A stretch of 64,000 nucleotides of DNA from JAZDKP01 sp043802925 (lineage in GTDB: Bacteria; Fibrobacterota; OXYB2-FULL-49-7; JAEUSG01). The translations under genes were made by a program, and so were the position numbers. Under the pieces are notes generated by a model, which made no database searches, was not told the origin of the DNA, and saw nothing but the letters and a program-made list of their open reading frames with translations. How positions within the stretch are numbered: the first letter of the stretch is position 1; each line of letters begins with the position of its first letter. The stretch is taken from positions 1 through 64,000 of the forward strand of contig JAZDKP010000285.1 in NCBI GenBank assembly GCA_043802925.1, in the 5' to 3' direction. This document shows positions 1 to 7,788 of the stretch, in pieces.

Positions 1-1
1 C

Positions 2-103
2 GGATGCGTCACCACGTTGATGAAACAGGCAGGAATCAGCCGACCGATGGCGTATCAGTTGTTTAAACGTTTTGCGATTGATTTGAAAGAGTATCGAAAA
101 TAG
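2..103 (+). CDS. C-terminal end of a Fis-type HTH regulator (5' partial)
   Basis: The open frame running in from the left edge ends at TAG 101-103 and encodes 33 residues containing KQAGISRPMAYQLFKRF. This pattern, a short helix, GISR, then a recognition helix, resembles the Fis-type helix-turn-helix that ends sigma-54-dependent response regulators. The rest of the gene lies outside the window, so receiver and AAA+ domains cannot be confirmed. It could be another HTH protein with the same fold. Family assignment rests on this tail alone. Confidence 0.5.
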   Translation, partial: GCVTTLMKQAGISRPMAYQLFKRFAIDLKEYRK

Positions 104-404
104 ATTTCTTTGCATAAAACAACGCTATTCCAGCCATTCCAAACGCGCGACAGCACGCTCGGGCACGATTCCTTCCGGTTTCCCTCATTTTCACCCTCTG
201 TCTTCCGCTTTTGTAAGTCATCCATTTCTTAATCACGATGGGTCTGATTCCCCGCAGCGCTTGTACTGAGTTATTAAAAAAATCCATTTTTCAATCTTGA
301 CTTGAATTACAAGATATTGTATCTTAAACCCGTCTTAAGCAATACGGATAGTGTAATTTGAGTTGTAACTAAGATAAAAATCATAAACTTAACCACGGAC
401 CGCC
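104..404. other. Intergenic region with smc promoter
   Basis: No convincing gene. A 74-codon minus-strand frame here shows no recognisable protein. The right half is AT-rich and holds the likely smc promoter (297-325) and a leader of about 70 nt. Confidence 0.6.
297..325 (+). promoter_or_regulatory. Predicted sigma-70-type promoter of smc
   Basis: TTGACT (297-302) and TATCTT (320-325) are separated by 17 nt in an AT-rich stretch upstream of smc. The same -10 hexamer occurs in three other predicted promoters in this window. Transcription would start near 332. Confidence 0.5.
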
Positions 405-3400
405 ATGTATCTTAAATCTCTGAAAGTTTGCGGCTTCAAATCCTTCGCGGATGTCCACACGGTTAATTTCAACCCGGGCCTCACCGCCATCGTGGGCCCC
501 AACGGGTGCGGTAAGTCCAACATCATCGACGCCATCCGTTGGGTGCTGGGCGAACAGCGGGTCAAGGCCCTCCGTTCCGAAAAAATGGAAGACGTCATTT
601 TCAGCGGCACCATCCGCCGAAAACCCCTTAATTTCTGCGAAGTGACCCTCACCATTGAAAACGACGACAACGTCCTGCCCGTCGAATACAACACCGTGGC
701 CATCACCCGCCGCATGTTCCGCACGGGTGAAAGCGAATACTTCATTAATAAGCGCCTCTCGCGCCTCAAGGACATCACCGCGCTCTTTTTCGACACCGGC
801 ATGGGCATCGGCTCCTACTCCCTCATGGAACAGAAACAGATTGACCGCGTGCTTTCGGACAAGGACGAGGAGCGGCGCACCATGTTCGAGGAGGCGGCCG
901 GCATCAACAAATACCGCAACCAGCGCAAGGAGGCCCTCCGGAACCTGCTCAAGACGAGCGAAGACCTCCAGCGCCTCTCGGACCTTGTGGCCGAAAAGGA
1001 ACGCACGGTCAAGATGCTCGCGCGCCATGTCGAAAAAGCCAAAAAGTTCCGCGAATACAAAAACGAGCTCACCCAGATTGAAGTGGCCTTCTGCCACGGC
1101 ATCTTCAAGGACATCTCCGATAAGATCAAGGAAGAGAGCCGCATCCACGGTGACTTGCGCGTCCAGAAAGAAATGCACGAGGCCGAAATCTCCACGGCCA
1201 ACACACTGGTGCAGGAAAAGGAGCTCATCGCGCTTCAAAAAGAAGAGAAGGTCCAGGAGAGCAACCGTGAAATGCACGAACTCTCCGAACAGATGCACGC
1301 GGTCGAAAACAAAACCACCCAGCTCAAGGGGCGCATTGACGGCGCACACCGTGCCATCGAGCAGGCCGAGGCCTACCAGGGCAAGCTCACCGACACCATC
1401 GCCAAATCACGCGATGACCACGCCCAGATTGAGCGGACGCTGATTGAGCACGAGACCCGGCTGGCCGACGCCGAGACCGCCTACCTCGCCTGCCGCCGCG
1501 ATTTTGACAATTTTGAAATTGAGGCGGCCGAAAAAAAACTCGAGCACAACCGCGGCCAGCAAAAGAAAATCGGGCTCATGGAGGAGGAGGCCGAACTCCG
1601 CGCCAACCTCGAAAAAAGCAAGTCCATCTCGCAGAACCACCTCGAGAACAAGCTGTCGGTCGAGCACAGCATTGCCGAGGAGAAAAAACGCGGGGAGTCG
1701 TGCGGCCTGCGCATCCATGAATGCCGGGAGTCGTTGAAAAGCGCGAGCGAGGAATTCTCCAACCTGTCCGGCTCGCGCGACGTGCTCGTGGCCAAAATCC
1801 AGAGCGAGGAGCACCACTACCGGGCGCTCCTCGAAACCGAAAAGACCCTCGAAGCCACGCTCATCTCGGACCGCAAAAAACTCGAGTTTGTGGAAGAGCT
1901 CGCCAAAAACCACGAAGGCTACAAGGAAGCCGTGCGCTCGGTCGTGGAAAAAGGCCTGCCCGGCATTCGCGGCATCGCGGCCGACATCCTCGACGTCCAC
2001 CCCGACTATTTTGTGCCCATCGAATCCGCGCTGGGTTCGCGCGTGCAGTACGTGCTGGCCGACACCCACGAAAGCGCGCAGGAGGCCATCCGCTTTCTGC
2101 AGGACGGCAAGCTGGGCAAAGCGAGCTTTGCGGTGCGCGAGCACCTGCAGGTACGCCCCCGGCCGCAACACCTGGGCGGGCTCGAGCAACTCGACGGCGT
2201 CATCGGCTGGGCCGAGCGCTTTGTGGCCGGCAAGGGCGAGTTCGCGGAAATGGCGCAGCTCCTGCTCAACGACGTGCTCCTGGTGCGCGACGCGTCCGTG
2301 GTCCCGGCCGTCCGCGAGCAGTGCGGCGACTTCACCGTGCACTGCATGACCCTCCAGGGCGACAGTTACGCCACCAACGGCATCGTACGCGGCGGCGAGT
2401 TCGGCCACGAGGAACTGGGCCTCCTGGGCCGCACCAAGTATATCGAAGGCCTGCGCAAAAGCATCCAGAAATGCCAGACGGAAATCGAACAGCGTGAAAA
2501 CGAAAAAACCGCCACCCTCCTGACGCTCGAAGAGGCCAAAAAGGCGCTGTTGGAAATCGACGAAAAAATCAATTCAGGCCGCCGTGTCCGCCAGGAGCAC
2601 GAAGGCAACATCCGCCACCTCGACGAGGAAATCCTCCGCATCCAGACCCGTGAAAACGAGGCCCTTGAGCAGATACGCCACCTTGAGCGCCGTTACGAGG
2701 AGAACCGGGTCGACGAACAGCGCATCGAGCAGGCCCTGGCCGTGCTGGACGAAAGCAAAACAGAGACGGAAAGCGCGCTCCTCCTGCTCGAGGAGGATCT
2801 GAAAGCCCTCGACCTCCGCCGGAACACGGTCACCGAGGCCCTGCGGAACGCGGAACTCCATTTCAGCGGCCTCAAGCAGGAAATAAACACGCTCCGCAAG
2901 GAATTCCAGAAAATCGACCAGTCCATCAACGACGCCTACAGCGACCTCGAAGGCCGCCGCGAGGAACGCAACAAGCTCGAAATCGAAATCGAGGAGCACA
3001 CCCAGGAAATCCGCAGGCTCGAAATGGCCCTCGAGGAGGCCCGGGTCCTGCGCAACGAAAAAGACAAGGAAGTGGCCAGTCGCCGCGAATCGTATGCGGC
3101 CCTGCAGGGCGAGGTCCAGGACCTCCGCCACGCGGCCCAGGACAGGGGAAAGCTCCAGTCCGAGCTGCAGGAAAAAATACATGCCAGCGAAATGAACCTC
3201 GAACGGTTCAACGAAAAGCGGCGTTCCATGGTCGAACGCATCTGGGAGGAGTACGAAAAGGACTTAAGCGCGCTGACGGACGAAGCAACCGTCCTTGGCA
3301 TGACCGAGGACGAGGCGCGCGACAAAATCGACGTGCTGCGCAAGCGGCTCAAGACCATCGGGCCCAATGTCAACCTGTCCGTGCTCGAGGACTACGAAGG

Positions 3401-4010
3401 CGAAAACAAGACCTACGAGGAACTCTCGCGCCAGAAGACCGATCTTGAGACCGCCAAGGGAACGCTCGAAAAGCTCATCCGCACCCTCGACAAGGAAGCC
3501 AGCGTCAAGTTTGTCGAGACCTTCAACCAGGTCCGCGAAAACTTCCGCAACGTCTTCATCGGGCTGTTCGAGGGCGGCGAGGCCGACATCCGGCTCGAGG
3601 ACGATCCCGACCCGCTGAACGCGCGCATCGTCATCTACGCGCGGCCGAGCGGCAAGAGCATGAAAGGCATCAACCTGCTCTCGGGCGGTGAGCGCGCGCT
3701 CACGGCCATCTCGCTCCTCTTCGGCCTCTACCTCGCCAAGCCCTCCCCGTACTGTATCCTCGACGAAGTGGACGGCCCGCTCGACGACGCCAACATCGGC
3801 CGTTTTGTGAACCTCATCCGCCGGTTCTCCGAAAAAACGCAGTTCCTCATCATCACGCACAATAAAAAGACCATGGCGGCCTGCGACATCCTCTACGGCG
3901 TCACGCTCGTGGAACCCGGCGTGTCCAACACGGTGTCCGTCAGCCTGTCGAGCAAGGAAGACGAACGGAAAATCGACGAACTCATCGGCCAGACGGTGTC
4001 CGTCAACTAG
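405..4010 (+). CDS. smc: Chromosome segregation protein SMC
   Basis: Structural maintenance of chromosomes ATPase, the core of the bacterial condensin that organises and segregates DNA with ScpA and ScpB. The 1201-residue length is typical. The N-terminal head has Walker A GPNGCGKSN (about 31-39). Two long charged coiled-coil arms flank a hinge near residues 505-690. The C-terminal head has the ABC signature LLSGGERAL (about 1090) and Walker B CILDEVDGPLDDAN. A glycine replaces the more usual alanine after EVD. It starts at ATG 405, which gives the family-typical N-terminus MYLKSLKVCGFKSF. scpA and scpB are not in view, and a terminator follows, so it looks monocistronic. Confidence 0.98.
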   Translation: MYLKSLKVCGFKSFADVHTVNFNPGLTAIVGPNGCGKSNIIDAIRWVLGEQRVKALRSEKMEDVIFSGTIRRKPLNFCEVTLTIENDDNVLPVEYNTVAITRRMFRTGESEYFINKRLSRLKDITALFFDTGMGIGSYSLMEQKQIDRVLSDKDEERRTMFEEAAGINKYRNQRKEALRNLLKTSEDLQRLSDLVAEKERTVKMLARHVEKAKKFREYKNELTQIEVAFCHGIFKDISDKIKEESRIHGDLRVQKEMHEAEISTANTLVQEKELIALQKEEKVQESNREMHELSEQMHAVENKTTQLKGRIDGAHRAIEQAEAYQGKLTDTIAKSRDDHAQIERTLIEHETRLADAETAYLACRRDFDNFEIEAAEKKLEHNRGQQKKIGLMEEEAELRANLEKSKSISQNHLENKLSVEHSIAEEKKRGESCGLRIHECRESLKSASEEFSNLSGSRDVLVAKIQSEEHHYRALLETEKTLEATLISDRKKLEFVEELAKNHEGYKEAVRSVVEKGLPGIRGIAADILDVHPDYFVPIESALGSRVQYVLADTHESAQEAIRFLQDGKLGKASFAVREHLQVRPRPQHLGGLEQLDGVIGWAERFVAGKGEFAEMAQLLLNDVLLVRDASVVPAVREQCGDFTVHCMTLQGDSYATNGIVRGGEFGHEELGLLGRTKYIEGLRKSIQKCQTEIEQRENEKTATLLTLEEAKKALLEIDEKINSGRRVRQEHEGNIRHLDEEILRIQTRENEALEQIRHLERRYEENRVDEQRIEQALAVLDESKTETESALLLLEEDLKALDLRRNTVTEALRNAELHFSGLKQEINTLRKEFQKIDQSINDAYSDLEGRREERNKLEIEIEEHTQEIRRLEMALEEARVLRNEKDKEVASRRESYAALQGEVQDLRHAAQDRGKLQSELQEKIHASEMNLERFNEKRRSMVERIWEEYEKDLSALTDEATVLGMTEDEARDKIDVLRKRLKTIGPNVNLSVLEDYEGENKTYEELSRQKTDLETAKGTLEKLIRTLDKEASVKFVETFNQVRENFRNVFIGLFEGGEADIRLEDDPDPLNARIVIYARPSGKSMKGINLLSGGERALTAISLLFGLYLAKPSPYCILDEVDGPLDDANIGRFVNLIRRFSEKTQFLIITHNKKTMAACDILYGVTLVEPGVSNTVSVSLSSKEDERKIDELIGQTVSVN

Positions 4011-4032
4011 CGGCCGTCTGATAGTCCTATAA

Positions 4033-4066
4033 AAAAGGCCGTTCCTTCACCGGGGCGGCCTTTTCA
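4033..4066 (+). terminator. Intrinsic terminator after smc
   Basis: AAAAGGCCG (4033-4041) pairs with CGGCCTTTT (4056-4064) across a 14-nt loop. The T run gives a classic rho-independent terminator, and the A run on the other side could make it bidirectional. Confidence 0.65.
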
Positions 4067-4080
4067 TTGAAAGGATCAAC

Positions 4081-5481
4081 ATGTTTTCAAGCGCCACCCG
4101 AAAGGCCGCGGCCGCCATGGTTGCCGTGGGCCTTGTGATGGGCTGCATCTTCCCGCCCTTTGCCCTGCTTTTCGCGGACATCAAGCCGGGCCGGACACTG
4201 CCCTTCTTCCTCTGCTGCGTCGCGGCCGGCGCGGTCGTCGCGGCCGCCAACTACGCCATTGTCAAATCCACGCTCCTGCGAAAAATCCGTGTTGTGGCGC
4301 AAACGCTCAAGGGCATGGCCTCGGGCCGTGGGGACCTCACGCAGCGGCTCCCCATGCGCAAAATGCCCTGTTCGAATTTAAAACAGTGCGGGAAAAACGA
4401 TTGCCCCGAGTACGGCCGTGAAGCGGCCTGCTGGGACACGGTCGGATCCAACGCCCCCGGGCAAATCCACTGCCCGGGCATCCTTTCGGGCAAGCTGAAA
4501 AGCTGCCATGAATGCTCCGTCCTGCAGGCGGCCGTCCGCGACGAAACCGATGAGGTGGCCGTGTGGGTCAACACCCTTTTCGGCCGGATGTCCCAGATAA
4601 TCAAGCAGATGGCCGATCACGCCGCCACGCTTTCCGCCGCGGCCCGCGAACTCTCCGCAGCCTCGGTGCACCTGGCCTCCCGGGCCGATGCCCTTAAAAA
4701 CCAGAGCGGCGCGGTGGCGCTGGCCACGGAAAAGTCCACGGACAACGTCAATGCCGTGGCCACGGCCGCGGAGGAGATGTCCACGTCCATCAGCACCGTC
4801 GCGGCGACCATCGGGCAGATGTCGGCCTCCGTGGGCGACGTCGCGCGGAACTGCCAGAAGGCATCGCAGGTCGCCTCGAACGCGGACAAGCAGGCCCGGT
4901 CCACGCAGACCCTGGTCGAGGCACTCGGCGCCTCGGCCACCGAAATCAGCCGGGTCATACAGCTCATTGACGCCATCGCGGATCAGACCAACCTGCTCGC
5001 ACTCAACGCCACCATCGAGGCGGCGAGCGCAGGCGAGGCGGGCAAGGGCTTTGCGGTCGTGGCCGCGGAAGTCAAGGCCCTGGCCCGGCAAACCGCCCAG
5101 GCCACGGACGAAATCCGCGGCCAGATTGAACAGATGCAGTCGGGCGCCGAGGGCGCCATCAAGGAAATCAACGCCATCGCGCAGGTCATCGGCGAAATGA
5201 GCGCCATCTCCCTCACCATCGCAAGCGCGACCGAGGAGCAGAGCGTCTCCGTGCACGAGGTGGCCCGGAACGTGGGCGGCGCAAGCAGTATGGCGGACGA
5301 CATCGCCAAAAACGTGGCCGGCTCCTCGCGCGGCCTTCAGGAGATTGCCGGGAGCATGCACATCATGGACCGGACGGCCGGCGAAACCACTGAAGGCGCG
5401 GGACGCGTACGCAACAGCGTGGATCAACTGGCCCGCATGGCCGGGGACCTGGACGTGATTGTACGTCAGTTCAAGGTCTGA
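4081..5481 (+). CDS. Methyl-accepting chemotaxis protein with Cys-rich cytoplasmic insert
   Basis: Chemoreceptor of 466 residues. Two N-terminal membrane segments (about 10-33 and 40-62) are joined by only a few residues, so there is almost no periplasmic sensor. A HAMP-like stretch is followed by seven cysteines in 49 residues (C97, C103, C108, C117, C131, C142, C145) in the order C-x5-C-x4-CPEYGR-x3-CW-C-x10-C-x2-C. Similar C..CG..CP.Y..CW modules occur in other signalling proteins and suggest metal or redox sensing (inference). The signalling hairpin begins at [18 protein letters not shown] (about 300). An AAAGGA precedes ATG 4081. No che genes are adjacent. Confidence 0.93.
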   Translation: MFSSATRKAAAAMVAVGLVMGCIFPPFALLFADIKPGRTLPFFLCCVAAGAVVAAANYAIVKSTLLRKIRVVAQTLKGMASGRGDLTQRLPMRKMPCSNLKQCGKNDCPEYGREAACWDTVGSNAPGQIHCPGILSGKLKSCHECSVLQAAVRDETDEVAVWVNTLFGRMSQIIKQMADHAATLSAAARELSAASVHLASRADALKNQSGAVALATEKSTDNVNAVATAAEEMSTSISTVAATIGQMSASVGDVARNCQKASQVASNADKQARSTQTLVEALGASATEISRVIQLIDAIADQTNLLALNATIEAASAGEAGKGFAVVAAEVKALARQTAQATDEIRGQIEQMQSGAEGAIKEINAIAQVIGEMSAISLTIASATEEQSVSVHEVARNVGGASSMADDIAKNVAGSSRGLQEIAGSMHIMDRTAGETTEGAGRVRNSVDQLARMAGDLDVIVRQFKV

Positions 5482-5710
5482 CGTTTTGCGAAGGCGCCGC
5501 CTGACGCCAACAGGTCGAGCGCCGGGATGGCAAGCCGCTTTTTCACCCTCTCCATGCCGTGCGTAAGCGAAGCGCGGACTTTCGCTTTCCCGACAAGGCG
5601 CTAACTTCCGTCCCCTGCCAAAATATTTGATCTTTGGCTTTTCAAATGCTTATCTTAGCATAACTTAGGTTGAACTATTTTACTTGTAATTCATAGCAAA
5701 AGGAACAACC
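5482..5710. other. Intergenic region with possible terminator and promoter
   Basis: The left part holds a modest hairpin, AAGCGAA (5565-5571) with TTCGCTT (5581-5587), which may end the receptor transcript. The right part is AT-rich and carries the promoter listed at 5627-5656. I see no gene. Confidence 0.45.
5627..5656 (+). promoter_or_regulatory. Predicted promoter of the malK-led operon
   Basis: TTGATC (5627-5632) and TATCTT (5651-5656) are 18 nt apart, about 55 nt before the start codon. The -35 is weaker than in the other TATCTT promoters of this window. Confidence 0.4.
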
Positions 5711-6823
5711 ATGGCCACACTTTCATTTCGGCATGTGTACAAGGAATTCACCGGTGGCGTCCAGGCGGTCAAGGACTTCAATCTGGAGGTCAAAGACAAG
5801 GAATTCGTCGTTCTTGTCGGCCCCTCCGGCTGTGGAAAGACCACCACACTCCGTATGGTGGCCGGCCTCGAAGAAATCAGCCGTGGTGATATTTTTATTG
5901 ACAACATCAAAATTAACGATGTGCCGCCCAAGGACCGCGACATCGCCATGGTGTTCCAGAACTACGCGCTCTATCCCCACATGGACGTCTACAACAACAT
6001 GGCCTTCGGCCTCAAGCTCCGTAAGTATCCCAAGGAGGAAATTGACCGCCGCGTCAAGGAAGCCGCCGACATCCTCAATATCCGCCAGTACCTGGCCCGC
6101 CGTCCCAAGGAGCTTTCGGGCGGCCAGATGCAGCGCGTGGCCGTGGGCCGCGCCATCGTGCGCCATGCCAAGGTCTACCTTTTTGACGAACCCCTCTCCA
6201 ACCTCGACGCCAAACTGCGCGTCGAAATGCGTGCGGAACTGAACCGCCTGCACAACCGCCTGCAGGCCACCATGATTTACGTGACCCACGACCAGGTCGA
6301 AGCCATGACCCTCGGTGACCGCATCATTATCATGAAAGACGGCCTCATGCAGCAGAGCGACTCCCCGCTGGCCCTCTACGACCGACCCGTCAACAAATTC
6401 GTGGCCAGTTTCATCGGCACTCCGGCCATGAACTTCCTGATCGGCCGCCTCGAAGGCACGGGCAAGGAAAACTGTAAGTTTCTGTTCGGCGACTACCAGA
6501 TTCCGATTCCCGCAAAGCTGTTCGACAAGGTCGCCTCCTCGCTCAACAAGGAGGCCTGGTTCGGTATCCGGCCCGAACATGTCTACGACGCAAAATACAA
6601 ACGCGAAGACGCGCCGGATCTCAACATCATGGGCACCATCGAAGTCATCGAACGGCTGGGAAACGAAATCCTCATCTATCTCTCCGTGGCCGGTCAAAAG
6701 CTTATCCTCAAAGAGGACGCGCACTGCAAGGCCGAGGTCGGCGAAAAAATCAACATCACCTTCAATCTGTCGCTCCTGCACATTTTCAACAAGGAAACCG
6801 AAGAAAACCTCGTGGTGAAATGA
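5711..6823 (+). CDS. Sugar ABC transporter ATP-binding protein, MalK/UgpC/MsmK type
   Basis: ATPase subunit of the carbohydrate-import class. Walker A is GPSGCGKTT (37-45), Q-loop VFQNYALYPH (about 81-90), signature LSGGQMQR (135-142), Walker B VYLFDE (155-160), followed by the H-loop in YVTHDQVEAMTLGDR. A C-terminal OB-type regulatory region (about 240-370) is typical of MalK. AAAAGGA precedes ATG 5711. No permease or binding protein lies nearby. Such ATPases can serve several importers in trans, but here the next gene overlaps by 4 nt (ATGA), tying it to envelope-glycan genes. An exporter role is possible but the family is an importer family. Confidence 0.93.
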   Translation: MATLSFRHVYKEFTGGVQAVKDFNLEVKDKEFVVLVGPSGCGKTTTLRMVAGLEEISRGDIFIDNIKINDVPPKDRDIAMVFQNYALYPHMDVYNNMAFGLKLRKYPKEEIDRRVKEAADILNIRQYLARRPKELSGGQMQRVAVGRAIVRHAKVYLFDEPLSNLDAKLRVEMRAELNRLHNRLQATMIYVTHDQVEAMTLGDRIIIMKDGLMQQSDSPLALYDRPVNKFVASFIGTPAMNFLIGRLEGTGKENCKFLFGDYQIPIPAKLFDKVASSLNKEAWFGIRPEHVYDAKYKREDAPDLNIMGTIEVIERLGNEILIYLSVAGQKLILKEDAHCKAEVGEKINITFNLSLLHIFNKETEENLVVK

Positions 6824-7788
6824 AAAAAGCAGCCGGCACCCTGGCTAAGGCCGCCTTCACAGCGGGTGTCATGGCCTGGCTCCTTCACAAATCAGATCTC
6901 CACGCCATCGGCCAACAGCTCCGGGAGGCGCACCTTTCCTCCTTCCTGCTGCTGTTCCTGTTTGTGGTCATCGGCAACCTCGGCCAGGTGCTCCGCTGGC
7001 AAGCGCTCGTGCAGAACATCGCGGGCCGCGTCTCCTTCTTCCGGCTCCTCCAGTTCCACATGATCGCCATCTTCTTCCAGAGCTTCCTGCCCAGCTCCAT
7101 GACCGTCGAAATCGTCAAGGGCTGGCTGCTCTCCCGCGTCACGGACGCCAAAAAAGCCTACGGCTCGGTTCTGTTCGGAAAGTTCATGGGCCTCTTCGTG
7201 CTCTTTGTCTTCTTCGCGGGGCTCCTCCTCCTCCAGCCCGGGCTCATCCTCGGCAAGGGTTACTCCGGCAAGCTGGCGCTGGGCATGGGGCTCTTCCTTT
7301 GCATGGCCCTTGTTGTCTTCAGCAAAAAAGTGTCGCGTTTTCTCTTCGCCCGTTTTGAATGGCTTTCCAATAACCGCTGGTTTCTCAAGGCCAAGGCTTT
7401 CCGCGAGGAAATTTACAACTACCGCTACGCCCCGCAGGCCGTGGCCAAGGCAATCATTTTCTCGGTGATTATTTTCCTCGGGTCCATCATCTCAACCTAC
7501 TTTTCCTTCCGGGCCGTCAACTTTCCCGTGCCTTTCACGGCCTGCATGATCACCATTCCCGTCATCTATGTGCTCATGATGCTGCCCATCAGCATCAACG
7601 GCATCGGCCTGCGCGAAGGCCTGCTGCTCCTCTTCCTCAAACCCTGGAACCTCACCGTCGATGCGCTAATCAGCTCCTCCATCCTCGCCTACGCCGTCAT
7701 TTATACCCTCTGCCTGCTCGGGGGCCTCGTTTACCTGCTGAGCGGCATCAAAGGAGTCCAATTTGGCAAAGAAAAAAAGCCCGCCTGA
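6820..7788 (+). CDS. Lysylphosphatidylglycerol synthase TM region / UPF0104 family membrane protein
   Basis: Integral membrane protein of 322 residues with about eight hydrophobic helices. It begins MKKAAGTLAKAAFTAG and contains GNLGQVLRWQALVQ, FFQSFLPSSMTVEIVKGWLLS and PISINGIGLREGLLLLF, the hallmarks of the AglD/MprF-type transmembrane family (YbhN-like). Members are thought to act as lipid flippases or as partners of glycosyltransferases using polyprenol-linked sugars. Its start overlaps the ATPase stop by 4 nt and its end overlaps the next gene by 26 nt, indicating translational coupling in the glycan operon. Confidence 0.87.
   Translation: MKKAAGTLAKAAFTAGVMAWLLHKSDLHAIGQQLREAHLSSFLLLFLFVVIGNLGQVLRWQALVQNIAGRVSFFRLLQFHMIAIFFQSFLPSSMTVEIVKGWLLSRVTDAKKAYGSVLFGKFMGLFVLFVFFAGLLLLQPGLILGKGYSGKLALGMGLFLCMALVVFSKKVSRFLFARFEWLSNNRWFLKAKAFREEIYNYRYAPQAVAKAIIFSVIIFLGSIISTYFSFRAVNFPVPFTACMITIPVIYVLMMLPISINGIGLREGLLLLFLKPWNLTVDALISSSILAYAVIYTLCLLGGLVYLLSGIKGVQFGKEKKPA

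Noticed and set aside
63..287. 74-codon minus-strand open frame before smc
   Set aside because: No recognisable motif, no Shine-Dalgarno, overlaps the end of the Fis-type frame and the smc promoter region.
381..1349. 322-codon minus-strand open frame over the start of smc
   Set aside because: Antisense of a clear SMC head and coiled coil; composition-driven.
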